A stretch of DNA of 64,000 bases from NCBI GenBank assembly GCA_964640795.1, contig CAZXIN010000012.1, forward strand, positions 1 to 64,000, read 5' to 3'. Under the pieces are notes generated by a model. That model was not told where the DNA came from. It did no database searches and worked only from the letters and a program-made list of their open reading frames with translations. How positions within the stretch are numbered: position 1 is the first letter of the stretch; each line of letters opens with the position of its first letter. Source of the stretch: M269 sp964640795 (GTDB taxonomy: Bacteria; Pseudomonadota; Gammaproteobacteria; Enterobacterales; Alteromonadaceae). Made by a program: the position numbers and the translations under genes. Below are positions 34,857 to 43,468 of this stretch, piece after piece.

Positions 34857-35822
34857 TTAATTCTTATCATGCGATTGAGACATTGCTTGAGCACCGTCAA
34901 TATCGAGTGAACATAGGCGGCTAAACCCCGTATTGTTTTGAACATAATTCTCGTTCAACCACAGCTGTATTTCTTGCATTTTTTTCAAATCTTCACCGAC
35001 ACAGAACACTGTTGGTCCCGAACCAGAAATACCGAATGCATCCGCATCATGGTTCAAAGCAAATTGCTTCGCTTCTTCAAACTTAGGAAGCAAAGACTTA
35101 CGCTTTGGTTCAGCAATAACATCAACCATCATCTTAGCAGCTAAGACTCTATCATTTCGATGCAAGGCATCGGTAAATACAGCCAACTGTCGTCCAAATG
35201 ACAATGTATCTTCCAATGACAAGTTCGTTGGCAATATCTTGCGAGCAGCCGAAGTCGATACGCTCAAACCTGAATAACAAACAACCCAATACCATTCTTT
35301 TGGCACTGGTAAGTTTGAAGCTACCGACTCGGTACTCTCAGTAATTAAGGTCAATCCACCCAAAAAACTAGGTGCAACATTGTCATAATGCACACTACCA
35401 CTAATTTGTCCTTCTAGCTCCCCCATTATGCTGAGCAACTCATGACGACTAAAAGGGTTGTCATAAAACGCATTAAGACCATGCAAAGCAGCGACAATAG
35501 AGCTCGCACTGCTGCCCAAACCGCTGCCAATGGGTAGTGATTTAGTCAACGTCATGGCGACAGGCGACACATGTTTACCTTGTAGTGATAACTGGCGACA
35601 GAACTCTTGATAGCAGCGTGTCACTATATTCTCACTAGCATCACTAGGTAATTTATGTGCAAATGGACCATCAACGGTCAGACAGAATTCCTCTGCTGGT
35701 GTAATTTCAACTTCGTCTCCAAACAAACTGCCATCAATTGGTTTAAGAGCTGCACCAAGCAGGTCAAACCCCAAACCTACATTACCTATTGACGCTGGAG
35801 CATAGGCTCGTATTGTTGCCAT
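34857..35822 (-). CDS. thrB: Homoserine kinase ThrB
   Basis: ThrB phosphorylates homoserine. The 321-residue GHMP kinase has APASIGNVGLGFDLLG at the N-terminus, the phosphate-binding loop LPIGSGLGSSASSIVAAL (about 91-108), and the C-terminal GISGSGPTVFCV motif. Its ATG follows the thrA stop with no gap (TAAATG), which indicates translational coupling. Confidence 0.96.
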   Translation of the reverse strand: MATIRAYAPASIGNVGLGFDLLGAALKPIDGSLFGDEVEITPAEEFCLTVDGPFAHKLPSDASENIVTRCYQEFCRQLSLQGKHVSPVAMTLTKSLPIGSGLGSSASSIVAALHGLNAFYDNPFSRHELLSIMGELEGQISGSVHYDNVAPSFLGGLTLITESTESVASNLPVPKEWYWVVCYSGLSVSTSAARKILPTNLSLEDTLSFGRQLAVFTDALHRNDRVLAAKMMVDVIAEPKRKSLLPKFEEAKQFALNHDADAFGISGSGPTVFCVGEDLKKMQEIQLWLNENYVQNNTGFSRLCSLDIDGAQAMSQSHDKN

Positions 35823-38285
35823 TTATAAATCCTGTTTCCAAGGCATTGTTCTTAAAACATCTGCAAACACACCGGCTGCAGTCACTGCAGCTCCAGCCCC
35901 ATACCCTCTAATAACAAAAGGGATAGGCTGATAGTACTCGCTGTATATTGCTAAAGCATTCTCACCATTCTTAACCGCATGCAATGGGTTATCTTGGCTT
36001 ACAGATTGAATAGAAACTGTGCACTTATTATCATCAATATTGCCAACATAGCGCAAAACATGGCCTTTGGCTTTAGCCTTTTCCACTTTATCTGCGTATA
36101 AGGCGTCGAGTTTGGGTAAATTACTCATGAAGTCGTCTGTACTGCCACTTGCATCAAAGTCTTCAGGTAGCACTGACTCGACCTCAATATCGTCCAGCTC
36201 CAAGAAAATATTTGCTTCCCTTGCCATAATAAGTAGCTTTCTCGCCACATCAGTTCCGCTCAGATCATCACGTGGATCTGGCTCTGTGAAACCATTGTCT
36301 TTAGCTACTTTTGTTGCTTCTGAAAGGCTAAACCCTTCTTCTAACTTACCAAAAACAAAAGACAGCGAACCACTTAAAATCCCTTCGAACTTTTTCAACT
36401 GGTCGCCAGCGTATATTAATTTCTGGAGGTTTTCGATGACTGGCAGCCCTGCACCAACATTGGTTTCATATAAGAATTGACGATTCGTTTCTTGCGCCAC
36501 ACTGCGCAACTTCTTATAGTATTCAACACTTTGTGTATTTGCTTTTTTATTCGGCGTAACGACATGAAAACCCGCCAATAAGAAATCTACATATTGGGCA
36601 GCAACGGAATCACTACTGGTACAATCAACTATCACTGGATTAACCAAACTATTGGTGTTCACAAAAGATTTCAGCTTTTCGATAGAAAATCCGTCTCCCA
36701 TCTTAGTAAGCTCTTGGGGCCATCCGTTATCCAAGTTTATGCCGCTATCCTTTAGCAAAAGTTGCTTACTATTCGCTATACCATAAACGCTGATTTTAAT
36801 ATTTCTTTCGAACAATATGTCCTGTTGACGATTAATCTGCTTTAACAGTTCTTTGCCGACTGTGCCACAACCAAGTACAAATACATCAATAGTATGTTGA
36901 TTTGAAAAGAATTTTTGATGTACCACTTTGACAGCCTTTTTGGCTTTACTAGCCTCGATGACAGTTGATATAGAACGTTCAGACGAACCTTGTGCAATGG
37001 CTATATGATTGATCCTTGCTTGCGACAATGATGCAAAGAACTTGGCGGCTAAGCCTCGGATCTTCTTCATGCCATCCCCTACAAGAGTGACAATGGCGAG
37101 CTCTCTCTTCAGTTCAATGGGTTCAAGCAATTGATTACTCAATTCCAATTGAAAAGTATCATCAAGTAGGTTTAATGCATTGTCAGCATCCTTGTCGTGA
37201 ACACAGAAGCTAATGCTGTACTCCGACGATGACTGCGTAATAAGCACAATAGAAATGTTCGCATTCGACATCGCCTCAAAAACGCGACTGGCCATACCAA
37301 CCATACCTTTCAACCCCGGCCCAGCAACATTAAACATAGCGACATTGTCTAATTGAGATATTCCTTTAACGCTAGTCCATTTGGTGCTTGTTTCATTACT
37401 AATCAATGTGCCTGGTGCTTTGGGGTTAAGCGTATTCCTGATTAAGCAAGGTATATGATGCTGTGCAATAGGGCCTATCGTTTTCGGATGAAGTACTTTT
37501 GCACCAAAGTATGACAACTCCATCGCTTCCTGATAGCTGAGTTTATCGAGCAATATGGCATTTTCGACTTGATTGGGGTCTGCGTTGTATACACCGTCAA
37601 CATCTGTCCATATTTCACAGGCATCAGCGTCCAAACAGGCAGCAACAATGGCAGCAGAATAGTCAGAACCATTTCGTCCTAATGTGACTTTTTCACCTTC
37701 CAAATTCGCGGCAACAAAACCAGGTACAACAATAACTTCATTGTCATTTCTATCCAATTTAGCAAATTTGGCCTTACTAAGTCCAACATCTGCCACACTA
37801 TCCAACCAATCACCTTCGGCCAAAATATATTTAGCAGGGTCGACCACTTGATTAGCTTGGCCACTGGCTGTCAGTATTTCGCTGAAGATTTTAACGCTAA
37901 CATACTCACCAATACTCAATAGCTTGGCTGAGATGGAGTCTGGTGCAGTTTTTAGTAGCGAAATACCTGACAATGCATCCTTTAACTCACCAATACGTTC
38001 ATCAATATAAGATTCAAGTATTTCAGCTCTGAAACCGGTAAGTGTGGTATTAAGTTCGCTGATGATACTGCTAAGCAAGTCTTGTAATTTATTCAACAAC
38101 TCGTCGTAACTTTCTCCACGCGCCGCTTGCTCACAAAGTAAAGATAAAGCGTTAGTTACACCTTTGGGAGCTGAGAGAACAACAGCGGTTGATTGATTGA
38201 CTTGCGTGTCCAGACAAATATCTTTAACCGACAAATACCTTTTTGCATCAGCTAATGAGGAACCACCAAACTTTAATACTTTCAC
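35823..38285 (-). CDS. thrA: Bifunctional aspartokinase I / homoserine dehydrogenase I ThrA
   Basis: ThrA catalyses the first and third steps from aspartate to homoserine and in enterics is feedback-inhibited by threonine. The 820-residue fusion has the aspartokinase domain (KFGGSSLADAKRY start, GRNGSDYSAAIVAACL near 205-220). Two ACT regions follow (about 315-460), then homoserine dehydrogenase with its NAD(P) loop VFVLGCGTVGKELL near 468-481 and EGILSGSLSFVFGKLEEG. The start is a GTG preceded by AGGAG at six bases. A leader peptide and attenuator lie directly upstream. Confidence 0.96.
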   Translation of the reverse strand: MKVLKFGGSSLADAKRYLSVKDICLDTQVNQSTAVVLSAPKGVTNALSLLCEQAARGESYDELLNKLQDLLSSIISELNTTLTGFRAEILESYIDERIGELKDALSGISLLKTAPDSISAKLLSIGEYVSVKIFSEILTASGQANQVVDPAKYILAEGDWLDSVADVGLSKAKFAKLDRNDNEVIVVPGFVAANLEGEKVTLGRNGSDYSAAIVAACLDADACEIWTDVDGVYNADPNQVENAILLDKLSYQEAMELSYFGAKVLHPKTIGPIAQHHIPCLIRNTLNPKAPGTLISNETSTKWTSVKGISQLDNVAMFNVAGPGLKGMVGMASRVFEAMSNANISIVLITQSSSEYSISFCVHDKDADNALNLLDDTFQLELSNQLLEPIELKRELAIVTLVGDGMKKIRGLAAKFFASLSQARINHIAIAQGSSERSISTVIEASKAKKAVKVVHQKFFSNQHTIDVFVLGCGTVGKELLKQINRQQDILFERNIKISVYGIANSKQLLLKDSGINLDNGWPQELTKMGDGFSIEKLKSFVNTNSLVNPVIVDCTSSDSVAAQYVDFLLAGFHVVTPNKKANTQSVEYYKKLRSVAQETNRQFLYETNVGAGLPVIENLQKLIYAGDQLKKFEGILSGSLSFVFGKLEEGFSLSEATKVAKDNGFTEPDPRDDLSGTDVARKLLIMAREANIFLELDDIEVESVLPEDFDASGSTDDFMSNLPKLDALYADKVEKAKAKGHVLRYVGNIDDNKCTVSIQSVSQDNPLHAVKNGENALAIYSEYYQPIPFVIRGYGAGAAVTAAGVFADVLRTMPWKQDL

Positions 38286-38333
38286 TTTTTGCTCCTAGAA
38301 TCCCAATATTTATTAATTCTTTCACGCAAAAAA

Positions 38334-38365
38334 AAAGCCCGTTTCCTTGAGAGGTCACGGGCTTT
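38334..38365 (-). terminator. thr operon attenuator terminator
   Basis: A perfect 9-bp stem (AAAGCCCGT/ACGGGCTTT) with a 14-base loop is followed on the minus strand by a run of T residues. It lies between the leader peptide stop and the thrA GTG, exactly where an amino-acid attenuator is expected. Confidence 0.85.
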
Positions 38366-38384
38366 GTATTTTTTTGCTTACGCA

Positions 38385-38462
38385 CTAGCCAGTGACCACA
38401 TCCCTAAGGGTGGTTGTCATGGTCATAATCGTAGATGCGCTAATGCGAAGAACTGTTTTCAT
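38385..38462 (-). CDS. thrL: thr operon leader peptide ThrL
   Basis: A 25-codon ATG-started frame lies just upstream of the attenuator. Seven of its codons are Thr and two are Ile, with a dense core MTMTTT at residues 13-18. This mirrors the enteric ThrL control peptide, where ribosome stalling at Thr/Ile codons prevents terminator formation. The start is MKTVLRISAS, close to the MKRIST start of E. coli ThrL. No ribosome binding site is visible, and the predicted promoter leaves a very short 5' leader. Confidence 0.85.
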   Translation of the reverse strand: MKTVLRISASTIMTMTTTLRDVVTG

Positions 38463-38473
38463 GTGTTCAATTT

Positions 38474-38505
38474 GACATATAGACGTCTATACGTCAAGAC
38501 GTCAA
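38474..38505 (-). promoter_or_regulatory. thr promoter region with four 8-bp direct repeats
   Basis: On the minus strand four adjacent octamers read TTGACGTC, TTGACGTA, TAGACGTC and TATATGTC. The first supplies a -35 box (TTGACG, 38505-38500) and a -10-like CTATAT or TATATG lies 17 or 18 bases on. The segment 38479-38490 is also a 12-bp palindrome (ATAGACGTCTAT). The repeats may be operator sites, the promoter, or both; no known thr regulator is assigned to such a motif here. Confidence 0.5.
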
Positions 38506-38575
38506 ATGGACTTTTTTGAACAAAACGAGTCTGCTTCCTCTATCCCAACACGAATAGTTAAAGGTGAAATAGAAG

Positions 38576-38878
38576 TTAAGACTTAGAAAAAGTCACTTTC
38601 TTGTCTACATATACGATGCAAGAGTAGTTGGATTTACGCTTTGACTCGGGCTTAATTTTCAACCTAACAGAAGCGCCTTTTAGGCTGTTATCCCACTTAG
38701 CTTTTTTACTAATTGAAAGCACGGAGTTTTCACCATAACGGCTTTGTGCAGCTTGTTGACACATTTCAACAGCTTTACTCTTAACTTCCTCTTTGCTCAT
38801 ATCTTCTGCATTAGCGTTGGATAAACCAACAGTCAATAAGGCTATTGATGCAGCTGTATATCGAGTAATTTTCCTCAT
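38576..38878 (-). CDS. Secreted small hypothetical protein
   Basis: I do not recognise a named family. The 100-residue product has a signal peptide (about 1-24, cleavage after ANA) and a mature part rich in Lys and Ser. It holds two cysteines (CQQAAQSRYG and YSCIVYVDKK) that could pair in the periplasm, and it ends in two probable beta strands (GASVRLKIKP, CIVYVDKKVTF). A good ribosome binding site (GGAG, seven bases) precedes the ATG. It lies after the AraC-type gene and before the thr promoter, all on the same strand. Confidence 0.75.
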   Translation of the reverse strand: MRKITRYTAASIALLTVGLSNANAEDMSKEEVKSKAVEMCQQAAQSRYGENSVLSISKKAKWDNSLKGASVRLKIKPESKRKSNYSCIVYVDKKVTFSKS

Positions 38879-38945
38879 GTTCTTTCTCCATATGAATTTA
38901 GTGGTTTGCTAACGTCATTGAAGAGAAAAAAGGAATAAATGTCTT

Positions 38946-38983
38946 ACCGATTACCAAAAAACGTAGTTGTTTTTGAAATCGGT
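38946..38983 (-). terminator. Interrupted hairpin after the AraC-type gene
   Basis: ACCGATT and AATCGGT, with inner CAAAAA/TTTTTG pairing, form a long bulged hairpin 10 bases past the regulator's stop and upstream of the secreted small protein. There is no clean T-run, so termination is possible but unproven. Confidence 0.4.
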
Positions 38984-38992
38984 GATTGAAAA

Positions 38993-40060
38993 CTATAAAT
39001 CGGTCAGCTCTTGCCCGCCTATCAACTCATTACTGCGCCTAAACTCACTAGGTGTCATCTCCTTCAGAGCTTTGAATGCTTTGTTAAATGTCGTCAAAGA
39101 AGCGTAGCCCGACTCAATAGCAATAGTTAGGATCGGCGTTTTCACCAATTGCGGATCCGCCAAGCGCTCAGCAGCATCATTAATACGGTATCGATTTAAG
39201 TAGTCATTAAAGTTTCGATACCCTAAATGTTGATTAATCATTCTGCGTAAATGATGCTCAGGGATGTTCAAATACTCCGACAACTTTCTAATAGTCATAT
39301 CCACTTGCCTATAACAATATTCTACTTCCATGGCATAAGTTAAGCTTTTAAGCCACTGACTATCACCTAAGGACGGCTCTACCTTTTCTTTCAAAACAGG
39401 TTCAGGTTCAAGCGTTTCTATGGTTTCGCTCAGTAAATTAGATTTAGAGATTAAAACAACGTAAGCAAGACCAAGAGAAAGGAACGTGATTATAGCAATG
39501 TTCACATTGTTCAACGCCTGAGGAAACTGCCCATACCCATAAATAGACTCACTAACAACTATCGATAATAAAAAGATGCCTGAAGAAACGGCTAAACCAA
39601 CGCGCAATAGACGCCGACACTCAACCAGATCAGAGCTCCAATTCCTGAAAATATCGAACAACCCTAAAATAACCATAGAGCTAGTACATGCTAGCCCAAG
39701 CGCATGCATAAATGTACCAGGACTAGACGGTAGAACCCCTGTACAGCTGATCAAACCAACTACCAGACAAGCACATAGCCCAGCATAGTGCCCCAAATGT
39801 AAACGAGGCTCTGCAGCTAACAATGTAGATGCGAACATCCAAAATAACGCTGGAGTAACCATTGTGCCTAACTGTAACAACAGCAGAAAATTGGTTGCAT
39901 CGGTTACATAAGGCTGCAACATATAACATGCAGCTCCAACGATCTGTAAACTTAAGATACGCGCACTAATGATATGCCGATAATCAATAAGGAGCTTCGA
40001 TATTATCAGAACATGGGAACCTATTGCTGCACCCATTAATATTAAGAAAACGTTTTGCAT
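38993..40060 (-). CDS. Membrane-anchored AraC-family transcription regulator
   Basis: The 355-residue protein has an N-terminal half with six or seven hydrophobic helices (about residues 1-205). A linker follows, then a C-terminal AraC DNA-binding domain (about 240-350) with two helix-turn-helix parts (TIRKLSEYLNIPEHHLRRMINQHLG; PILTIAIESGYASLTTFNKAFK, then TPSEFRR). This architecture is a known class of AraC regulators thought to sense signals at the membrane. Its targets are unknown. Neighbours are a secreted protein downstream and a MAPEG gene upstream on the same strand. Confidence 0.88.
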   Translation of the reverse strand: MQNVFLILMGAAIGSHVLIISKLLIDYRHIISARILSLQIVGAACYMLQPYVTDATNFLLLLQLGTMVTPALFWMFASTLLAAEPRLHLGHYAGLCACLVVGLISCTGVLPSSPGTFMHALGLACTSSMVILGLFDIFRNWSSDLVECRRLLRVGLAVSSGIFLLSIVVSESIYGYGQFPQALNNVNIAIITFLSLGLAYVVLISKSNLLSETIETLEPEPVLKEKVEPSLGDSQWLKSLTYAMEVEYCYRQVDMTIRKLSEYLNIPEHHLRRMINQHLGYRNFNDYLNRYRINDAAERLADPQLVKTPILTIAIESGYASLTTFNKAFKALKEMTPSEFRRSNELIGGQELTDL

Positions 40061-40244
40061 AAAAAACTCGAAAATACTAGGAACTGTTACTCTTAGGGGT
40101 GAACATCAAAAAGACTCAGTGAAAGAGTAAACGCCAGAGATAAATAAACTCTAAATAACAATTATGACCTATTAGTGAACGTTTCGCCTAAAAAAGTTGT
40201 AAATTTTGATACATAAAAAGCTCGAACCAACTAAGTTAGGCCAG

Positions 40245-40685
40245 TTAAGTGCCAATGTGATTAATTGCCATAACGATTAAAGCTAACGACGAGAAAAGGC
40301 CAATGACCCAAAATAATGAGCGAAGGCTCGCTTTATCTGCTAAATAAGCAACATGGTAAACCACACGAGCTACAACAAAAGTAATCGCTGTATATTCAGC
40401 AACGAAGCTTACTGCACCAACAGCAATAACGGACAACACGCAAGGCGCAAATATAATGATAGCTTCAAACGCATTCTCATGCCCTGCTTTTGCTCTTGCA
40501 CCCAAACCGGTTAGTTGGGATTGTTGCTGGCGAGGATTATGGTTATCGTACCCTCCCTGTTTATTCATCTCAATTGCCAGAGGGATTTTGACAATAAAAG
40601 GCAATACAATAGCAATCGATAGACAAATGAGTAACGTAACCACAAAAATTCCTAATGAGATCAGAGGAGCTCGTATGCTAAACAT
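40245..40685 (-). CDS. MAPEG family membrane protein
   Basis: MAPEG proteins are small four-helix membrane proteins related to microsomal glutathione transferases; the bacterial ones are mostly uncharacterised. The 146-residue protein has four hydrophobic segments and the signature DNHNPR...GARAKAGHENAFEAIIIF around residues 46-79. It is divergent from the PLP enzyme gene, and their starts lie 32 bases apart, so promoters must overlap the coding ends or each other. Confidence 0.85.
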   Translation of the reverse strand: MFSIRAPLISLGIFVVTLLICLSIAIVLPFIVKIPLAIEMNKQGGYDNHNPRQQQSQLTGLGARAKAGHENAFEAIIIFAPCVLSVIAVGAVSFVAEYTAITFVVARVVYHVAYLADKASLRSLFWVIGLFSSLALIVMAINHIGT

Positions 40686-40717
40686 AAAAGCACTCTGCGT
40701 ACAGAGAGCTTTAGCTT

Positions 40718-41689
40718 ATGAACCTATCAGATAAGCGAATGATTAGTAAATTGGAAAAAAAGCTGGCTATTGGTACACCGTCGGACGAGCAGCAAATCAA
40801 GCCAGAGTGGTTGCATATAGACAGTTATCAGTTATTCATAAAAAGAGATGATCAAATACACCCGCAAATATCAGGGAACAAATGGCGCAAGCTTAAGTAT
40901 CAGCTTCTTGCAATTCTGTCTGAGAATAAGAACACCAGTGATCGACATATCATCAGCTTTGGAGGGGGGTATTCAAATCACATTCACGCGTTAGCTTACT
41001 GTTGTTATAAATTGGGCATCAAACTCACTGCCATCATTCGTGGAGACTATAGTCATTCTTTAACGCCTATGCTCACTGACATTAAGCACCTAGGTTGTGA
41101 TATCAAGTTCGTGACTAAGAAACAGTACAGCCAACGAAATGATAGTGACTACTTACATACTCTCAAGCAACAATTTCCAAAAGCCGCCATTATTCCAGAG
41201 GGAGGTTCTCACGAGATGGCGTTGTGTGGTATTAACGAATTGGTCAGTGAATTTAGCAACAGTTATGATGTTATTGTATGCCCTGTCGCTAGTGCAGGAA
41301 CTTTTGCCGGATTAATAAGGAGCTGTCCAGATAAAATGGCTCTACACGGAATAGCCATGTTGAAAGGACAAGGTTATTTGGAGAACGAAACGCAGAGGCT
41401 TTTCCCTGATGCAATCAATGCCTCCAATTGGACAATTCACCATGACTTCCATTGCGGTGGTTATGCAAAGAAAACACTTGCACTAAGCAATTTCTGTGAC
41501 GCCTTCACCACTCAAACAACAATACCTATCGAACCTATCTACAGTGGCAAGATGCTTTATGCTGTTAAGCAACTCATTGAAAAACAATATTTTCCTTTAG
41601 GGTCAAAAATACTCACTATTCATACAGGTGGATTGCAAGGTAATAGAAAAATCGAGTCACACAATCCCACTAATTTTAATTCATGCTAA
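40718..41689 (+). CDS. PLP-dependent enzyme of the ACC deaminase / D-cysteine desulfhydrase family
   Basis: The 323-residue fold-type II PLP enzyme has FIKRDDQIHPQISGNKWRKLKY (about 44-65), where the Lys in SGNKWRK is the likely PLP anchor. It also has the GGGYSNH loop near 89-95 and the conserved VCPVASAGTFAGL region. Family members deaminate ACC or cleave D-cysteine, so the exact substrate cannot be read from sequence. The ATG at 40718 or an internal one at 40739 may be used. Confidence 0.82.
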   Translation: MNLSDKRMISKLEKKLAIGTPSDEQQIKPEWLHIDSYQLFIKRDDQIHPQISGNKWRKLKYQLLAILSENKNTSDRHIISFGGGYSNHIHALAYCCYKLGIKLTAIIRGDYSHSLTPMLTDIKHLGCDIKFVTKKQYSQRNDSDYLHTLKQQFPKAAIIPEGGSHEMALCGINELVSEFSNSYDVIVCPVASAGTFAGLIRSCPDKMALHGIAMLKGQGYLENETQRLFPDAINASNWTIHHDFHCGGYAKKTLALSNFCDAFTTQTTIPIEPIYSGKMLYAVKQLIEKQYFPLGSKILTIHTGGLQGNRKIESHNPTNFNSC

Positions 41690-41822
41690 ACGAGCAAGTT
41701 CCGATGCGGAATGTCATTTCTCTATAAAGAAGGGTTTTGCATTCGTTTCTGTTCGAACGGTGTGAAAGTGCCCCTAAGATCATCAACAATAACGACTGAA
41801 TAGCGATTCTCATCAACCTCAT
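41676..41822 (-). CDS. Possible 48-residue short protein (weak)
   Basis: A 48-codon ATG-started frame begins with a hydrophobic helix (MRLMRIAIQSLLLMILGALS) and continues polar. GGAGG lies one base before the first ATG and ten before an internal ATG at 41813. It overlaps the convergent stop of the PLP enzyme gene by 14 bases. No family is recognised, and it may be chance. Confidence 0.25.
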   Translation of the reverse strand: MRLMRIAIQSLLLMILGALSHRSNRNECKTLLYREMTFRIGTCSFSMN

Positions 41823-41853
41823 GCCTCCGAATAAGTTAGTCATGAGAAAAAAA

Positions 41854-41904
41854 TTAGTACATTAAAAGAAGCCAGAAGCCTACCTGTACCGCTAAACTTG
41901 CCAT
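41854..41904 (-). CDS. Possible 16-residue hydrophobic peptide
   Basis: A 16-codon frame (MASLAVQVGFWLLLMY) is preceded by AGGAG at five bases, one of the better ribosome binding sites in the region. The peptide is strongly hydrophobic, like small membrane peptides or type I toxins, but no antisense RNA was identified. The surrounding gap 41690-42047 holds no conventional gene. Confidence 0.3.
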   Translation of the reverse strand: MASLAVQVGFWLLLMY

Positions 41905-42047
41905 GCTAACTCCTTTTCCATCTATCAAAGAGTCAAGGCTTCTTCCTTTAAAAGTGATGTTCAATCAAGAAGTGCAGCAGAACAGCTATTTGACAAGGGT
42001 ACATACAACGTTATTAAGCATTTATGCCATGTTATTTGTACCACGGT

Positions 42048-42995
42048 TCAAATAGTGAGCATACGTTGTGTTGCTTGTATAAGCAGCGATCGTGTGCCTG
42101 CTTCAGCCGATGCATGACCTGAATCTTCAGCAATGTCCAATCTGGAGTTTGTTAACACATTATGTAAAGCGAGCGCATTATCAAACGGGCATACAATATC
42201 GTATCGTCCATGAACTATAGTCGTAGGAATGTCTTTAATTCTAATGCAATCTTTTAGTAATTGATTAGGTGCTAGGAAGCATTGATTCTTCATATAATGC
42301 GCTTCGTGACGAGCTAAAGTCCAACAGTGTTCATCACTCAAACCCGCGTTAAGGAATTCTTCATTAGGGATTAGTGTGCAACAACTCAGCTCCCAACGAG
42401 TCCAAGCTTTTGCTATTCTCTGTGCAAGCGCTTTGTCATCACCGATCATTAATTGATAACCTTCTTCAACAAAGTCAACAATCGACGGATCAGGGAAAGC
42501 ATTAACAAACTCATTCCAATGGTCAGGGAAGATCCTTGAAGCACCACCACCGTTGAATGTCCATTGAATATCCTGCGGCCTTGCCAAAAAAATCCCTCTC
42601 AATACGAGACTAATGACAACATCAGCATTTGTTTGAGCGTAAGCTAACGCAAGCGTTGAACCCCAAGAACCACCAAATAAATGCCATTGCTCAATCTCTA
42701 AGTGCTCGCGAATCAACTCCATGTCTGCTACCAGTTCTTGGGTTGTATTGTTTTCCAACAGTCCATGAGGTAAAGAGCGTCCGCATCCTCTTTGATCAAA
42801 CAAAATAATACGATATTCATCTGGGTCAAAAAATCGACGATCATTCTCAGAACATCCACCGCCAGGACCACCATGAACAAACAAAACAGGCTTACCCTGA
42901 GGGTTACCACATTGCTCAACATAAACTTGATGCGATTGTCCCACCTCTAACAAAAAGTGGTCAAAGGGTACTATTTCTGGGTAAAAATCGGTCAT
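42048..42995 (-). CDS. pip: Proline iminopeptidase
   Basis: This alpha/beta hydrolase removes N-terminal proline from peptides. From the ATG at 42995 (MTDFYPEIVPFDHFLLEVGQ) it has 315 residues. It shows the oxyanion motif HGGPGGGCSENDRRFFDP, the nucleophile in GGSWGSTLALAYA, a late Asp in HGRYDIVCPF, and the His in EDSGHASAEAG. The frame runs to 43043, but this would overlap the DUF192 gene and lacks similarity. Ten bases separate it from the DUF192 stop. Confidence 0.93.
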   Translation of the reverse strand: MTDFYPEIVPFDHFLLEVGQSHQVYVEQCGNPQGKPVLFVHGGPGGGCSENDRRFFDPDEYRIILFDQRGCGRSLPHGLLENNTTQELVADMELIREHLEIEQWHLFGGSWGSTLALAYAQTNADVVISLVLRGIFLARPQDIQWTFNGGGASRIFPDHWNEFVNAFPDPSIVDFVEEGYQLMIGDDKALAQRIAKAWTRWELSCCTLIPNEEFLNAGLSDEHCWTLARHEAHYMKNQCFLAPNQLLKDCIRIKDIPTTIVHGRYDIVCPFDNALALHNVLTNSRLDIAEDSGHASAEAGTRSLLIQATQRMLTI

Positions 42996-43005
42996 CGTTG
43001 TCACT

Positions 43006-43455
43006 CTATTCTTCAGGCAGGCTGATAACAACCTTAGCCCCAACCTTAACTTTGTGTTGAGAGAACCAGCCTCGCCTCATCTCTATGGCGTACCTAACCG
43101 GCTTTTCAGAAGACTGTTTATCTTCATCAAAGGGCATCATTTGCACAATTCGAATAATTTCTCCATTGTCTTCAACAAAAGCAATATCGATAGGCAGAAA
43201 AGTGTCTTTTGTCCAAAGAGCAGCAACTTGGTTTTGCTCATAATCAAACAACATACCACAGTCATCACACAAAACTCGCTTATGCTGCAACCCATGCTCA
43301 CGCAATTCGGGCGTGTTGGCATAATCTAACATGAGCGCTTTACCACCTATTGAAACAGCGATTTGCGAAAAGTCTTTTGAAGAATGTGCGAATGCCTGAT
43401 TTGAGCTAATCTTCAAACCTATCAATAACATTGAAAAAATAACCAAATATTTCAT
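43006..43455 (-). CDS. DUF192 family exported protein
   Basis: The 149-residue protein has a signal peptide (about 1-23) and the DUF192 core: ELREHGLQHKRVLCDDCGMLFDYEQ (about 51-75), FLPIDIAFVEDNGEIIRI and a final KVGAKVVI strand. The two near-adjacent Cys in LCDDCGM are notable. The family function is unknown. It lies between the DUF819 gene (13 bases upstream) and pip (10 bases downstream), so the three may form an operon. Confidence 0.88.
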   Translation of the reverse strand: MKYLVIFSMLLIGLKISSNQAFAHSSKDFSQIAVSIGGKALMLDYANTPELREHGLQHKRVLCDDCGMLFDYEQNQVAALWTKDTFLPIDIAFVEDNGEIIRIVQMMPFDEDKQSSEKPVRYAIEMRRGWFSQHKVKVGAKVVISLPEE

Positions 43456-43468
43456 AGATACGCAATGG

